A stretch of DNA of 64,000 nt, taken from the NCBI RefSeq assembly GCF_002798305.1, contig NZ_PCGR01000005.1:1-64000 (forward strand), in the 5' to 3' direction. Both the position numbers and the translations under genes were made by a program. Below are positions 51,139 to 58,904 of the stretch, piece by piece (position 1 is the first letter of the stretch; every line of letters starts with the position of its first letter). This stretch comes from Chryseomicrobium excrementi. GTDB taxonomy: Bacteria; Bacillota; Bacilli; Bacillales_A; Planococcaceae. The notes beneath the pieces are model-generated. The model ran no database searches. It had not been told where the DNA came from and worked only from the letters and a program-made list of their open reading frames with translations.

Positions 51139-51987
51139 TATATTCACTTCGATTTCTCCCGTGAACACAGTTGTGGCCGGACCGCGCATGTAGATAGTCT
51201 CCTCTGAATAATAGATGTCAAGATCTCCACCCAGGAGATGGACCGTGATCCAACTCTCGGGTTTACAATGACCAGTTACTACAGCGGCGGCGACTGCTGC
51301 GCAGGCTCCTGTTCCGCAAGCCAGTGTTTCTCCAGAACCTCTTTCCCAAACTCGCATGGAGATTTCAGTAGGGGAATGGACAACGACAAACTCTGTATTA
51401 ATTCTCTCTGGAAAGGCAGGGTGAAGTTCAAAGATAGGTCCTAGACTAGGAAGATGGAGTGATTCGATCTCTTCCATAAAAAGAACTCCGTGTGGATTTC
51501 CCATACTTAGGGTTGTAATTGGAAAAGTTCCTTGTGAAGTTTCAAATGGATGGGCGATCCACTGGTCTTCGTTACTGCTTACTGGAATTTCAGGAAGAGC
51601 AAAGCTAGCTGGTCCCATATCTACAGTGGCTATGCTTTCTACTGGCGTCACAGAATTCATGACAATCGTTTTAGTACCGCTCAACGTATCGATTAAAAGA
51701 GTTTCTTTTTCAGCGATTTTCGCATCGACGATATATTTGGCAACACAACGAATCGCATTGCCACACATCCGTCCCTCACTTCCGTCTGCATTGTACATAC
51801 GCATGCGGGCATCTGCACCTTCTACTGGATCGATAATCACAAGTCCATCTCCCCCAATACCAAAGTGGCGGTCTGCCAGCTGAATGGCCAATTGTTCGGC
51901 TTGTTTAGCATCTAACTTATAATCAAACCCATTGATATAGACGTAATCATTACCGGCTCCTTGCATCTTGGTGAATGATAGTTTCAT
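51136..51987 (-). CDS. dapF: diaminopimelate epimerase
   Basis: DapF converts LL- to meso-diaminopimelate for peptidoglycan and lysine. The 283-residue protein has both catalytic cysteines: Cys75 in SEGRMCGNAIRC and one near 220 in ETLACGTGACA. MQGAGNDYVYI opens the enzyme. The start is ATG 51987 behind GAGGCG; an upstream in-frame ATG at 52011 has no proper site. It stands alone, away from other lysine genes. Confidence 0.95.
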   Translation of the reverse strand: MKLSFTKMQGAGNDYVYINGFDYKLDAKQAEQLAIQLADRHFGIGGDGLVIIDPVEGADARMRMYNADGSEGRMCGNAIRCVAKYIVDAKIAEKETLLIDTLSGTKTIVMNSVTPVESIATVDMGPASFALPEIPVSSNEDQWIAHPFETSQGTFPITTLSMGNPHGVLFMEEIESLHLPSLGPIFELHPAFPERINTEFVVVHSPTEISMRVWERGSGETLACGTGACAAVAAAVVTGHCKPESWITVHLLGGDLDIYYSEETIYMRGPATTVFTGEIEVNI

Positions 51988-52051
51988 GTGGTCGCCTCGT
52001 TTCTTTTGCATTGTTTAGTCTATTGTAGTGGATAGAAGGCGAAGAAGAAAT

Positions 52052-52076
52052 AAAAAAACCAGCCAAGTGGCTGGTT
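52052..52076 (-). terminator. terminator of the zinc peptidase gene
   Basis: On the minus strand the perfect 8-bp stem AACCAGCC/GGCTGGTT with a 4-nt loop is followed by TTTTT. It overlaps the stop codon. Confidence 0.88.
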
Positions 52077-52911
52077 AGGGGGCACTGTTGAATGTGTCGC
52101 CACCTTGAATGGTGCCGTTTTCGTACCCTTTATAAAACCAAGATTTTCGTTGTTCAGAAGTTCCGTGGGTGAAGCTTTCTTCTACCACGTATCCTTGCGC
52201 ACGTTTTTGTAACGTGTCGTCTCCAACTGCAGCAGCTGCAGCGAGGGCTTCATCAATGTCACCTTCTTCTAAATATCCAAGGCCTTCAGCGTGGTGAGCC
52301 CAGACTCCTGAGAAATAATCTGCCTGTAGTTCAAAGCGCACCAAATATTTATTGAATTCTTCTTCCGATAAGCGTTGACGGAGTGGCATGACCTTGTCGG
52401 TAGTGCCTAAAAGCGTTTGAACATGGTGTCCTACTTCGTGTGCCACTACATAGGCCATTGCAAAATCACCAGGTGCATCATATTTCGTAGAAAGTTCCGT
52501 ATAAAAACTCAGATCAATGTACAACTTGTAATCTCCTGGACAATAGAAAGGACCAACGGAAGCACCAGCTGTTCCACAAGCGGAGTTCACTTGCCCTGTG
52601 TACAAAACTAAAGTTGGTTCTGTATACTCTAAGCCATTTTCTTCAAAAATTTCGGTCCAAATCCGTTCTGTGTCAGCGAGTACAACGGAAACAAATTCGG
52701 CTGCTTCGTCTTCTTGTGCTGTGGTTTGAGCTGGAGCTGCTGTCTGACCACCAGAGATTTGGTCTAGGACTACACCTGGGTCTCCACTCACAAATGCAAA
52801 AATAATAGCGATAATCAATCCAAGACCTCCACCGATTCCGGCAATTCCTTTACCGCCCATCCCTCGTCGGTCTTCTACGTTACTACTTCGTGCTCTCCCT
52901 TGCCATTTCAT
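52075..52911 (-). CDS. neutral zinc metallopeptidase (YpfJ family)
   Basis: A 278-residue membrane-anchored protein: cytoplasmic basic Arg/Gly-rich head, a helix at about 25-45, an Ala/Gln/Thr-rich linker, then the zinc peptidase domain. The zinc motif HEVGH is at 158-162 (VVAHEVGHHVQ), and the third ligand probably lies in FELQADYFSGVWAHH. The family is widespread and its substrate unknown. GAGGGAT precedes the ATG. Confidence 0.9.
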   Translation of the reverse strand: MKWQGRARSSNVEDRRGMGGKGIAGIGGGLGLIIAIIFAFVSGDPGVVLDQISGGQTAAPAQTTAQEDEAAEFVSVVLADTERIWTEIFEENGLEYTEPTLVLYTGQVNSACGTAGASVGPFYCPGDYKLYIDLSFYTELSTKYDAPGDFAMAYVVAHEVGHHVQTLLGTTDKVMPLRQRLSEEEFNKYLVRFELQADYFSGVWAHHAEGLGYLEEGDIDEALAAAAAVGDDTLQKRAQGYVVEESFTHGTSEQRKSWFYKGYENGTIQGGDTFNSAP

Positions 52912-53036
52912 AGAGATCCCTCATTTCTTTATACAAATTCTATTCTTCTATTCCCACAAGACAGAGACCTTAGACAAGACCCCTTAAGTTTTTTTTCCGT
53001 ATGGATTGATTTATACTAGATGACAGGAGGGATGAC

Positions 53037-54083
53037 ATGCAATTTCAAATTGTTGGTGGCGGGATTGCGGGTGCATCCATCGCGTATCATTTAGTGAAAG
53101 ACGGTCATGATGTAACCGTTTATGACCGATCCGATAAAGGACAGGCAACTCAAGTTTCCGCAGGAATTATTTCCCCTTGGGTATCCCAAAGAAGAAACAA
53201 ACTGTGGTATCAACTTGTTCGAACAGGAGCCGCATACTATCCCACGTTTATTCAAGAAGTAGAGGATTTAACAGGAAGCAGAACAGGCTATCAACGGACA
53301 GGAGCCGTCTTGTTTTTTAGAGACGAAGAAGTCCTTCCTAAAGCTTATAAACGAATCCGTTCTAAGCAACAAGACGCTCCCGAAATGGGGGAGTTAAGTT
53401 ACCTGACTCCAGAAAAACAGCGTGAATTTTTCCCACAGTTGACGACTGAATTTCCATCCCTTTTCTTAACAGGAGCTGGAATGGTAAATGGAGCCCAGCT
53501 TCTTGATGCCCTAAAAAAAGCAATCGTGCAGTTAGATGGTAAGTGGATTTCTAGAAACGCTGTACCTGAACCAGGCCAAGGGATTACTATTTATGCGGGA
53601 GGTGCTTGGGGGAACGAGTATCAAAAAAAGGTGCCCATCTCTCATCAGCGGGCTCAACTTCTTCGCTTCACTTTAGATTCTGACAAGGTGTATCCAGTAG
53701 TCATGGGATTGAAGACGCATTATATCGTGTCATTTGGAAACGGCAGATTTGCCATCGGAACTACCCATGAAGATACAGATTCCTTTGACAGCAGTCCAAC
53801 AGAGGAAGCAACGGCAGAGCTTCTCGATCTTGCAAAGATGTATTTCCCTGGACAAGAGTTGAAGGATCTAGAAATGGCAGTGGGCTTGCGACCTTACACG
53901 CCAAATTTCTTGCCAGTTATCGAGTATGTCAATGATCAGACAATCGTCGTGAACGGGCTAGGTTCTTCTGGTCTGACAGCTGCTCCGATTTTAGGGAAAG
54001 AATTAAGTGCTAGCTATTCAAACAAACCCGTGCATTTGCCTTTGGAAGCTTTTCGATTAGAGGAGGGGACAGATGGCTCATAA
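53037..54083 (+). CDS. FAD-dependent amino acid oxidase-like protein
   Basis: A 348-residue flavoprotein of the D-amino acid oxidase (DAO) family. The FAD-binding fold starts at the N-terminus (QIVGGGIAGASIAYHL), AGIISPW follows the first Rossmann half, and the C-terminal GLRPYTPNFLPVI and VVNGLGSSGLTAAP complete the FAD site. The substrate is unknown; glycine oxidase-like or amine oxidation is possible. AGGAGGG precedes the ATG, and the end overlaps the next gene by 11 bp. Confidence 0.85.
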   Translation: MQFQIVGGGIAGASIAYHLVKDGHDVTVYDRSDKGQATQVSAGIISPWVSQRRNKLWYQLVRTGAAYYPTFIQEVEDLTGSRTGYQRTGAVLFFRDEEVLPKAYKRIRSKQQDAPEMGELSYLTPEKQREFFPQLTTEFPSLFLTGAGMVNGAQLLDALKKAIVQLDGKWISRNAVPEPGQGITIYAGGAWGNEYQKKVPISHQRAQLLRFTLDSDKVYPVVMGLKTHYIVSFGNGRFAIGTTHEDTDSFDSSPTEEATAELLDLAKMYFPGQELKDLEMAVGLRPYTPNFLPVIEYVNDQTIVVNGLGSSGLTAAPILGKELSASYSNKPVHLPLEAFRLEEGTDGS

Positions 54084-54357
54084 AATTGCTTACTATCAAG
54101 TAGAGCGCCAAATTGATTTTCATTTTGTACAGAAGAGGGAAGAGTCTACGGAATATTTACACGCAACGCCTGAAGGGATTTCTTGCAAAAGACGCAGGTA
54201 TTCATGGGAGCAGTTACACGATATTTCCTATAAACCGTTCTCAAGCGGGGAGGGTCTTCTCTATCTGCACACATTTCAAGGAATGTTCAGCTACAGAGTA
54301 AAAGACAATCCTCAGCACTTCGTAAACTATGTCAAAGAACAAGTGGAGCGAAACTAG
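54073..54357 (+). CDS. hypothetical protein
   Basis: A 94-residue protein of unknown family. It is rich in charged and aromatic residues without a membrane segment; the alternating strand pattern (YLHATPEGISCKRRRYSW, GLLYLHTFQGMFSYRV) followed by a C-terminal helix loosely resembles a small PH-like fold, which is only an impression. GAGGAGGGG before ATG 54073 and the 11-bp overlap with the FAD oxidoreductase gene support translation and a linked role. Confidence 0.75.
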   Translation: MAHKIAYYQVERQIDFHFVQKREESTEYLHATPEGISCKRRRYSWEQLHDISYKPFSSGEGLLYLHTFQGMFSYRVKDNPQHFVNYVKEQVERN

Positions 54358-54410
54358 ATGAAACTTCTTGTCTTGAGGACCGTATTAGTAAGTGAAAGGG
54401 AGGCGTTTAC

Positions 54411-54728
54411 ATGTTAGTGACCACTACAAACACAGTAGAAGGTAAAAAAATCGCGACGTATCATGGTATTGTTACAGGGGAAGCCATTATGGGGGCTAAT
54501 GTTGTACGAGATCTTTTTGCATCTGTCACAGATATCGTAGGAGGCCGGAGTTCGGCTTACGAGAACAAATTATCTGAAGGTCGCCAAATTGCGTTAGAAG
54601 AAATGAAAGTGAAAGCTAATCAGTTAGGTGCAGACGCTGTCATTGCAGTAGATCTTGATTTTGAGACACTGCGTGAAGGCATGATGATGTGCATCGCGAC
54701 AGGAACTGCTGTTACATTTGAAAAATAA
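54411..54728 (+). CDS. YbjQ family protein (UPF0145)
   Basis: A 105-residue protein with family segments [18 protein letters not shown] and [16 protein letters not shown]. The family forms pentameric rings and is often labelled heavy-metal binding, but its function is not established. GGGAGG precedes the ATG 53 bp after the hypothetical gene, and a bidirectional terminator follows. Confidence 0.92.
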   Translation: MLVTTTNTVEGKKIATYHGIVTGEAIMGANVVRDLFASVTDIVGGRSSAYENKLSEGRQIALEEMKVKANQLGADAVIAVDLDFETLREGMMMCIATGTAVTFEK

Positions 54729-54775
54729 AAAAGCATCCGTTTTGAGTTTTTACTCGAGACGGATGCTTTCTTTTC
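54729..54775. terminator. bidirectional terminator between the ybjQ-like and yihY-like genes
   Basis: The 11-bp stem AAAGCATCCGT/ACGGATGCTTT has an inner GAGT/ACTC pair and T-rich flanks on both strands. It overlaps the end of the minus-strand gene. Confidence 0.85.
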
Positions 54776-55586
54776 TGTTCTGATAGGACGTAGCATTTAT
54801 CAGGCCACCAATAAGTAAAACAGCTGCCGACAAATAGAGCCAAATCATCAAGATGATAATCCCCGCAAGCTGGCCGTAGATTTGAGTGTATGATACATAG
54901 CCAACCACTTGCCCGTAGAACCATGAAATAAACTGCCAGCTAAGTGTGGTGAATAAGGCACCGGGCACAATAGTTCGGATAGCCAGACGCTTTTTAGGTA
55001 AGATCGAGTAAAAGAACACAAAGAACAAAAACAAGAATAGACTTCCTGTAATCCATTTTAAAATAGGCCATAAAGTGATCCATAACGACCAAGTCTCCAA
55101 TTCCCCAGCACGTGCAACAAACCATAAAAGTCCTTTTTCTACGATAGGGACAAATAAAGACACAGGAATCATAATCATAAAAATGGCTGTTACGCCAAGA
55201 TCATGAAGAAGAGTCCGCCAAAAGGGAAGGGTAGTCTCTTTTTCATACGCTGCAGCAAAGCTTCGAGCAAGTGACTGAACCGCCATGCTTGCAAGCCAGA
55301 ATGCAGAAATCAAACTGATGGAAAGGACACCACTTTGGGTTCCTTCTAAGATCCGTAACACGTTGTTTTCGATGAAAGTATAAGTATTTCCCGGAGCGTA
55401 AGGTTCAATAAATAATAATAGAGAATCTAAATTTATTGGTAAAAAATTGAGCAAGGATAAGACAAATAATAAGAATGGGAAAATCGAGAGCATCAGATAG
55501 TAAGCTGTCTGTGCAGCTTGATCATAATATCGTTCTGAGAAAAAACGGCCTAGTGCCGTTTTAGCAGTGCCCATAAGCTGTTGCAT
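54750..55586 (-). CDS. YihY/BrkB family membrane protein
   Basis: A membrane protein of about 278 residues with six hydrophobic segments. Family segments are AAQTAYYLMLSIFPFLLF and later YGQLAGIIILMIWLYLSAAVLLIGG (core). It was once called ribonuclease BN, which is not supported; the function is unknown. Several starts are possible (GTG 55595, ATG 55592, 55589, 55586); I chose 55586 because AGGTGA is best spaced for it. Confidence 0.88.
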   Translation of the reverse strand: MQQLMGTAKTALGRFFSERYYDQAAQTAYYLMLSIFPFLLFVLSLLNFLPINLDSLLLFIEPYAPGNTYTFIENNVLRILEGTQSGVLSISLISAFWLASMAVQSLARSFAAAYEKETTLPFWRTLLHDLGVTAIFMIMIPVSLFVPIVEKGLLWFVARAGELETWSLWITLWPILKWITGSLFLFLFFVFFYSILPKKRLAIRTIVPGALFTTLSWQFISWFYGQVVGYVSYTQIYGQLAGIIILMIWLYLSAAVLLIGGLINATSYQNRKESIRLE

Positions 55587-55658
55587 CATCATCACCTGTT
55601 TTCTAAAAACTCTAACGTAAAGATAGCAGTGTCTCTTAGTATACGCAAGAAATTAGAC

Positions 55659-55687
55659 GAGGGACATGTCAGTATGACATGTCCCTC
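55659..55687. other. perfect 12-bp hairpin without T run
   Basis: GAGGGACATGTC and GACATGTCCCTC are perfectly complementary around AGTAT. Neither strand has a good T run after it. It lies between the possible RNA at 55690-55892 and yihY, so it may end that transcript, shield its 3' end, or be an operator. Confidence 0.6.
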
Positions 55688-55689
55688 TA

Positions 55690-55892
55690 GTATGGTAAAA
55701 CGATTAAATTGAACTCTTAAAAAAACTTCTGATTGCCGCGGAAATTGTTCTACTGGTGTCTTCTAACTTAAGCAACGAAAACCCTACCTACTTTTTCGTC
55801 ATTGCGGCCCTATAGCCGCGCCAGTAAAGAATAAGCATCTTCAAAAACATGAGCAGAATGCCAGATTCAACTCAATAGTCTAACCATTTAAC
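55690..55892 (-). ncRNA. possible structured non-coding RNA or long leader
   Basis: A promoter at 55899-55927 should start transcription near 55892 on the minus strand. The predicted RNA has no ORF with a ribosome binding site. It shows hairpins GCGGC/GCCGC and ACGAAAA/TTTTCGT, a long-range pair TACTGG/CCAGTA enclosing them, and partly complementary ends (GACUaUUGAG with UUUAAgAGUU, UCUGG with UCAGA). A seven-T run follows at 55719-55725. It could be a free RNA such as a 6S-like RNA, or the leader of the yihY-like gene; I cannot assign a family. Confidence 0.4.
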
Positions 55893-55898
55893 TTCCTC

Positions 55899-55927
55899 AT
55901 CTTACCATGGAATATTCGTTCTGTCAA
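55899..55927 (-). promoter_or_regulatory. strong sigma-A type promoter at the end of the aspartate kinase gene
   Basis: On the minus strand TTGACA (55922-55927) and TAAGAT (55899-55904) are exactly 17 bp apart. The -35 box overlaps the aspartate kinase stop codon. No gene start is near; the next coding start is about 300 bp away. Confidence 0.65.
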
Positions 55928-57279
55928 GCTCGCAGCTTGACACGCTGAAAGAATGCATCGTAGAGTGCGCGTACGATTTTCTCTTTATCTTTCTCAAGAA
56001 CTCCAAATACAAGACTCACTTCGGAGGAACCTTGATTGATCATTTCAATGTTGGCTCCTGTCTGAGAAATCGCTAATGTAGCACGGGCAGCGAGGCCAGT
56101 AGAGTTTCGCATTCCTTCACCAACTAGAACGATCATGGACAGGCCGTGTTTAAAATAAGCTACTTCGGCTCCAAGCTCTTGAAGGACTCGGTTCACAATG
56201 CGCTGTTCTTTTTTCGGAGTCAAGTAGTGACTCCGGATGATGACCGATATGTCATCGAGTCCCGAAGGTGTATGTTCATAAGAGATGCCTTCTTCTTCGA
56301 TAATCTGAAGTAGCTTTCTACCAAATCCGAGCTCCCTGTTCATCAAATACTTGCTCACATACAAAATAGAGAAGCCTTCGTCTGCAGTGAGACCTGTCAC
56401 GGGACGGTCAGTAAGTAATCGATGCGCTACAATCTTCGTACCAGGCGCACTAGGATTGTTTGTGTTTTTTATTTCTACTGGAATTTGTTTTCGGTACACA
56501 GGCATAAGTGCTTCGTCATGAATCACAGTAAAACCCGCATAAGACAGTTCGCGCATTTCTCTATACGTAATGAGCTCGATTTGCTCAGGTCGATCAATGA
56601 TATTTGGATTGGCAGCGTAGACGAAGTCTACATCTGTAAAGTTTTCGTAAAGTTCTGCATCGACCGCTGCAGCAAGTATGGAACCTGTAATATCCGAGCC
56701 ACCTCGTTCAAATGTACGAAGCTTGCCGCTCTGAGTATAGCCGTAAAAGCCTGGGACTACGAGAATTTCAGTCGTGTCTTTCAACTTTCGAAGTTCTTTA
56801 TACGAGTCTTCAAGGAGTTGAGCACGCTCACTAGGCTCTGTCATTAGAAGACCAATGTCTTGGGGATCCGCAAAGCGCGCCGAAATACCTTGTGAAGACA
56901 GGTAGGCTGCAAAAAAACGCGCGCTGAACTCTTCCCCAAAGGCTTTGACTGCATCTAGCCGACTGTTGAGGTCTCCTTCACTTGACTCTAGGCGAGTCCA
57001 TAGTTCGGATGTAGCGAAGTCTACGAGTTCCACAGGTAAATCAAGGTCTTGTTGGATAGACAGAAACCGTTCTATAACAACGGTAGCAGCATTTTCTTTA
57101 GGAAACTCATAAAATGCGTCGATTAAAAGGTCCGTAACTTTTTGGTCGTTAGAAAACCGTTTTCCGGGAGCTGACACTACTACTATGCGTCGTGCTGGAT
57201 TCGTGGTCACAATGGCTTTAACTTTTTCAAATTGACGAGCATTCGCCATAGATGTACCACCAAATTTACAAACGATCAT
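55924..57279 (-). CDS. lysC: aspartate kinase
   Basis: The enzyme phosphorylates aspartate, the first step to lysine, threonine and methionine. The 451-residue monofunctional form has KFGGTSMA at the N-terminus, FERGGSDITGSILAAA and the catalytic-domain FTDVDFVYAANP. Two ACT domains (about 300-451) provide feedback control. It resembles B. subtilis YclM (aspartokinase III) more than the alpha/beta LysC, with no internal start for a beta subunit evident. AGGAGG precedes the ATG. No lysine riboswitch was found upstream. Confidence 0.9.
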   Translation of the reverse strand: MIVCKFGGTSMANARQFEKVKAIVTTNPARRIVVVSAPGKRFSNDQKVTDLLIDAFYEFPKENAATVVIERFLSIQQDLDLPVELVDFATSELWTRLESSEGDLNSRLDAVKAFGEEFSARFFAAYLSSQGISARFADPQDIGLLMTEPSERAQLLEDSYKELRKLKDTTEILVVPGFYGYTQSGKLRTFERGGSDITGSILAAAVDAELYENFTDVDFVYAANPNIIDRPEQIELITYREMRELSYAGFTVIHDEALMPVYRKQIPVEIKNTNNPSAPGTKIVAHRLLTDRPVTGLTADEGFSILYVSKYLMNRELGFGRKLLQIIEEEGISYEHTPSGLDDISVIIRSHYLTPKKEQRIVNRVLQELGAEVAYFKHGLSMIVLVGEGMRNSTGLAARATLAISQTGANIEMINQGSSEVSLVFGVLEKDKEKIVRALYDAFFQRVKLRA

Positions 57280-57329
57280 AGCCGTTCCTCCTCGGATTGT
57301 TCTGTGTGTAAAAACAAATGAATGTTATG

Positions 57330-57358
57330 AGTGTACAAAAGGGTGCGAGGGAAGTCAA
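57330..57358 (-). promoter_or_regulatory. aspartate kinase promoter
   Basis: On the minus strand TTGACT (57353-57358) and TACACT (57330-57335) are 17 bp apart, about 50 bp before the start codon. Confidence 0.6.
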
Positions 57359-57402
57359 TAAAATTAATTTTTATGACAGCGTTTACAAGTTGTCTGAAAG
57401 TA

Positions 57403-57430
57403 TTGACAATAAAAAATAGCTTGTTAGACT
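57403..57430 (+). promoter_or_regulatory. promoter of the T-box/serine operon
   Basis: A consensus TTGACA (57403-57408) and TAGACT (57425-57430) are 16 bp apart, upstream of the T-box leader. Confidence 0.65.
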
Positions 57431-57469
57431 AAGGATAACTTCAGATCGATTCAACTATTTGGATAGAGA

Positions 57470-57690
57470 CATGTTAAAAAAATCGTGTGCTATAGAGAGC
57501 TGATGGTCGGTGAAAATCAGTCACACCTTTTTTAATTCCACTCTTGAATAGGCAGACGGAAATGTCTGTCCGTGTAGAAGACGTTACCTTCTTTCATTAA
57601 GATACTGATTGCAGTCAGTAAATGAGGGTGGTACCGCGTGAGCAAAGCTCTTCGCCCCTTGTCAGAGGACAAGGTGTGAAGAGCTTTTTT
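57470..57690 (+). promoter_or_regulatory. T-box leader, serine-specific, with terminator
   Basis: The 14-nt T-box AGGGTGGTACCGCG is at 57625-57638. Stem I shows the AGAGA loop region and GGTGAAAATCAG; the specifier loop reads AAT-TCC-A, so the specifier is TCC (57537-57539), a serine codon. The terminator stem (AAGCTCTTCGCC... with GTGTGAAGAGCTT, 57645-57684) ends in TTTTTT. Uncharged tRNA-Ser should favour read-through into the serine genes that follow. Confidence 0.92.
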
Positions 57691-57737
57691 CAATTGGTGA
57701 CGATACTGAAGAAGATTTCTATTAGGGAGATGACGTC

Positions 57738-58904
57738 ATGTTAACGGAACAAATGATATTACGTATACCAGGACCGACTCCGGTTCCTCCTCGTGTGCAA
57801 CGCGCTATGCAACAACCGATGATTGGGCATCGTGATCCTGAGACTCGTGAGTTATTGAAGTCTGTCCAGCCAGGCTTACAACAACTGTTTGGAACAACGC
57901 AACGGGTTTCCATTATAGCGGGCAGTGGTACGTCCGGACTTGAAGCCGCGGTCATCAATACAGTAGCTCCTGGTGAAAAAGTCATTGTCTGTGTGACAGG
58001 GGCTTTTGGAGAACGGTTTGTCTCTATCTGCAAAAGCTATGAAATAGATGTTATCGTCTTAGAAGAACAGTGGGGGGAAGCAGTGCGCGCAGACCGATTG
58101 CAACAATCACTCCTCGAGCATTCAGATGTTACTGCTGTCTTTCTGACTTATTGTGAGACATCTACAGGTGTCTTGAATCCCATTGATACGCTTTCAAGTG
58201 TCGTCCATAGGTATTCAGATGCTTTAGTGATTGTCGATGCCGTCTCGTGTCTAGGGGGCGTCGAAACAAAGCTTGATGACTGGGAACTCGATATCGTTGT
58301 CACAGGGTCTCAAAAAGCCCTTATGCTCCCTGGAGGTCTGATGTTCGTTGCTTTCAGTGAGCGAGCTCAGGCAAAAATGGAAGCCAATCCTCGACCTCGC
58401 TTTTATCTGGATTTACTAAAGTATGACAAGGCTTCAAAGGAATCTTCAACTCCGTTCACACCAGCAACTTCACTTCTTTTCGGGTTACAGGAAGTTGTGC
58501 AGCAACTAGCTGAAGAAACAATTGAAGGGGTCTATAAGCGACATCTTTTGATGCGTGAGATGACGAGACGAGGTCTAGAAGCAATGAACTTAAACCTTCT
58601 AGCAGCCGATGCAGTTGCTTCACCCACAGTGACAGCGTTCACTGTTCCGACAGTCGAAGCAAAACAGGTACGAAACGCGTTAAAAGAGCAGTTTGGTATC
58701 CGCATTGCCGCAGGACAGGGCCATCAAAAAGACACGGTTCTTCGTATCGGTCACATGGGTTATTGCACAGCTACTGATGTTTTGACCGTCATTGCAGCTC
58801 TTGAAGTCGTCCTGATGAATCTCGGTCACACGTTTTCTCCAGGTGCAGGTACGGTTGCTGCTCAACAAGTCTTTTTAAAGAAAGGAACTGGTGTACATGT
58901 TTAA
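57738..58904 (+). CDS. class V aminotransferase (serine/alanine-glyoxylate type)
   Basis: A 388-residue PLP enzyme of the serine-pyruvate/alanine-glyoxylate family. RIPGPTPVPPRVQ opens it, SGTSGLEAAV binds the cofactor phosphate, DAVSCLGG holds the PLP-binding Asp, and the Schiff-base Lys is in TGSQKALMLPGG. The serine T-box in front and serA behind (8-bp overlap) suggest it serves serine synthesis, perhaps in place of SerC; this is inference. AGGGAGATGAC precedes the ATG. Confidence 0.88.
   Translation: MLTEQMILRIPGPTPVPPRVQRAMQQPMIGHRDPETRELLKSVQPGLQQLFGTTQRVSIIAGSGTSGLEAAVINTVAPGEKVIVCVTGAFGERFVSICKSYEIDVIVLEEQWGEAVRADRLQQSLLEHSDVTAVFLTYCETSTGVLNPIDTLSSVVHRYSDALVIVDAVSCLGGVETKLDDWELDIVVTGSQKALMLPGGLMFVAFSERAQAKMEANPRPRFYLDLLKYDKASKESSTPFTPATSLLFGLQEVVQQLAEETIEGVYKRHLLMREMTRRGLEAMNLNLLAADAVASPTVTAFTVPTVEAKQVRNALKEQFGIRIAAGQGHQKDTVLRIGHMGYCTATDVLTVIAALEVVLMNLGHTFSPGAGTVAAQQVFLKKGTGVHV

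Noticed and set aside
54750-55586. Ribonuclease BN annotation for the YihY-family protein
   Set aside because: That historical name was an error; the protein is a polytopic membrane protein without nuclease motifs.
57280-57402. Lysine riboswitch before the aspartate kinase gene
   Set aside because: The leader is only about 45 nt and none of the lysine aptamer motifs is present.
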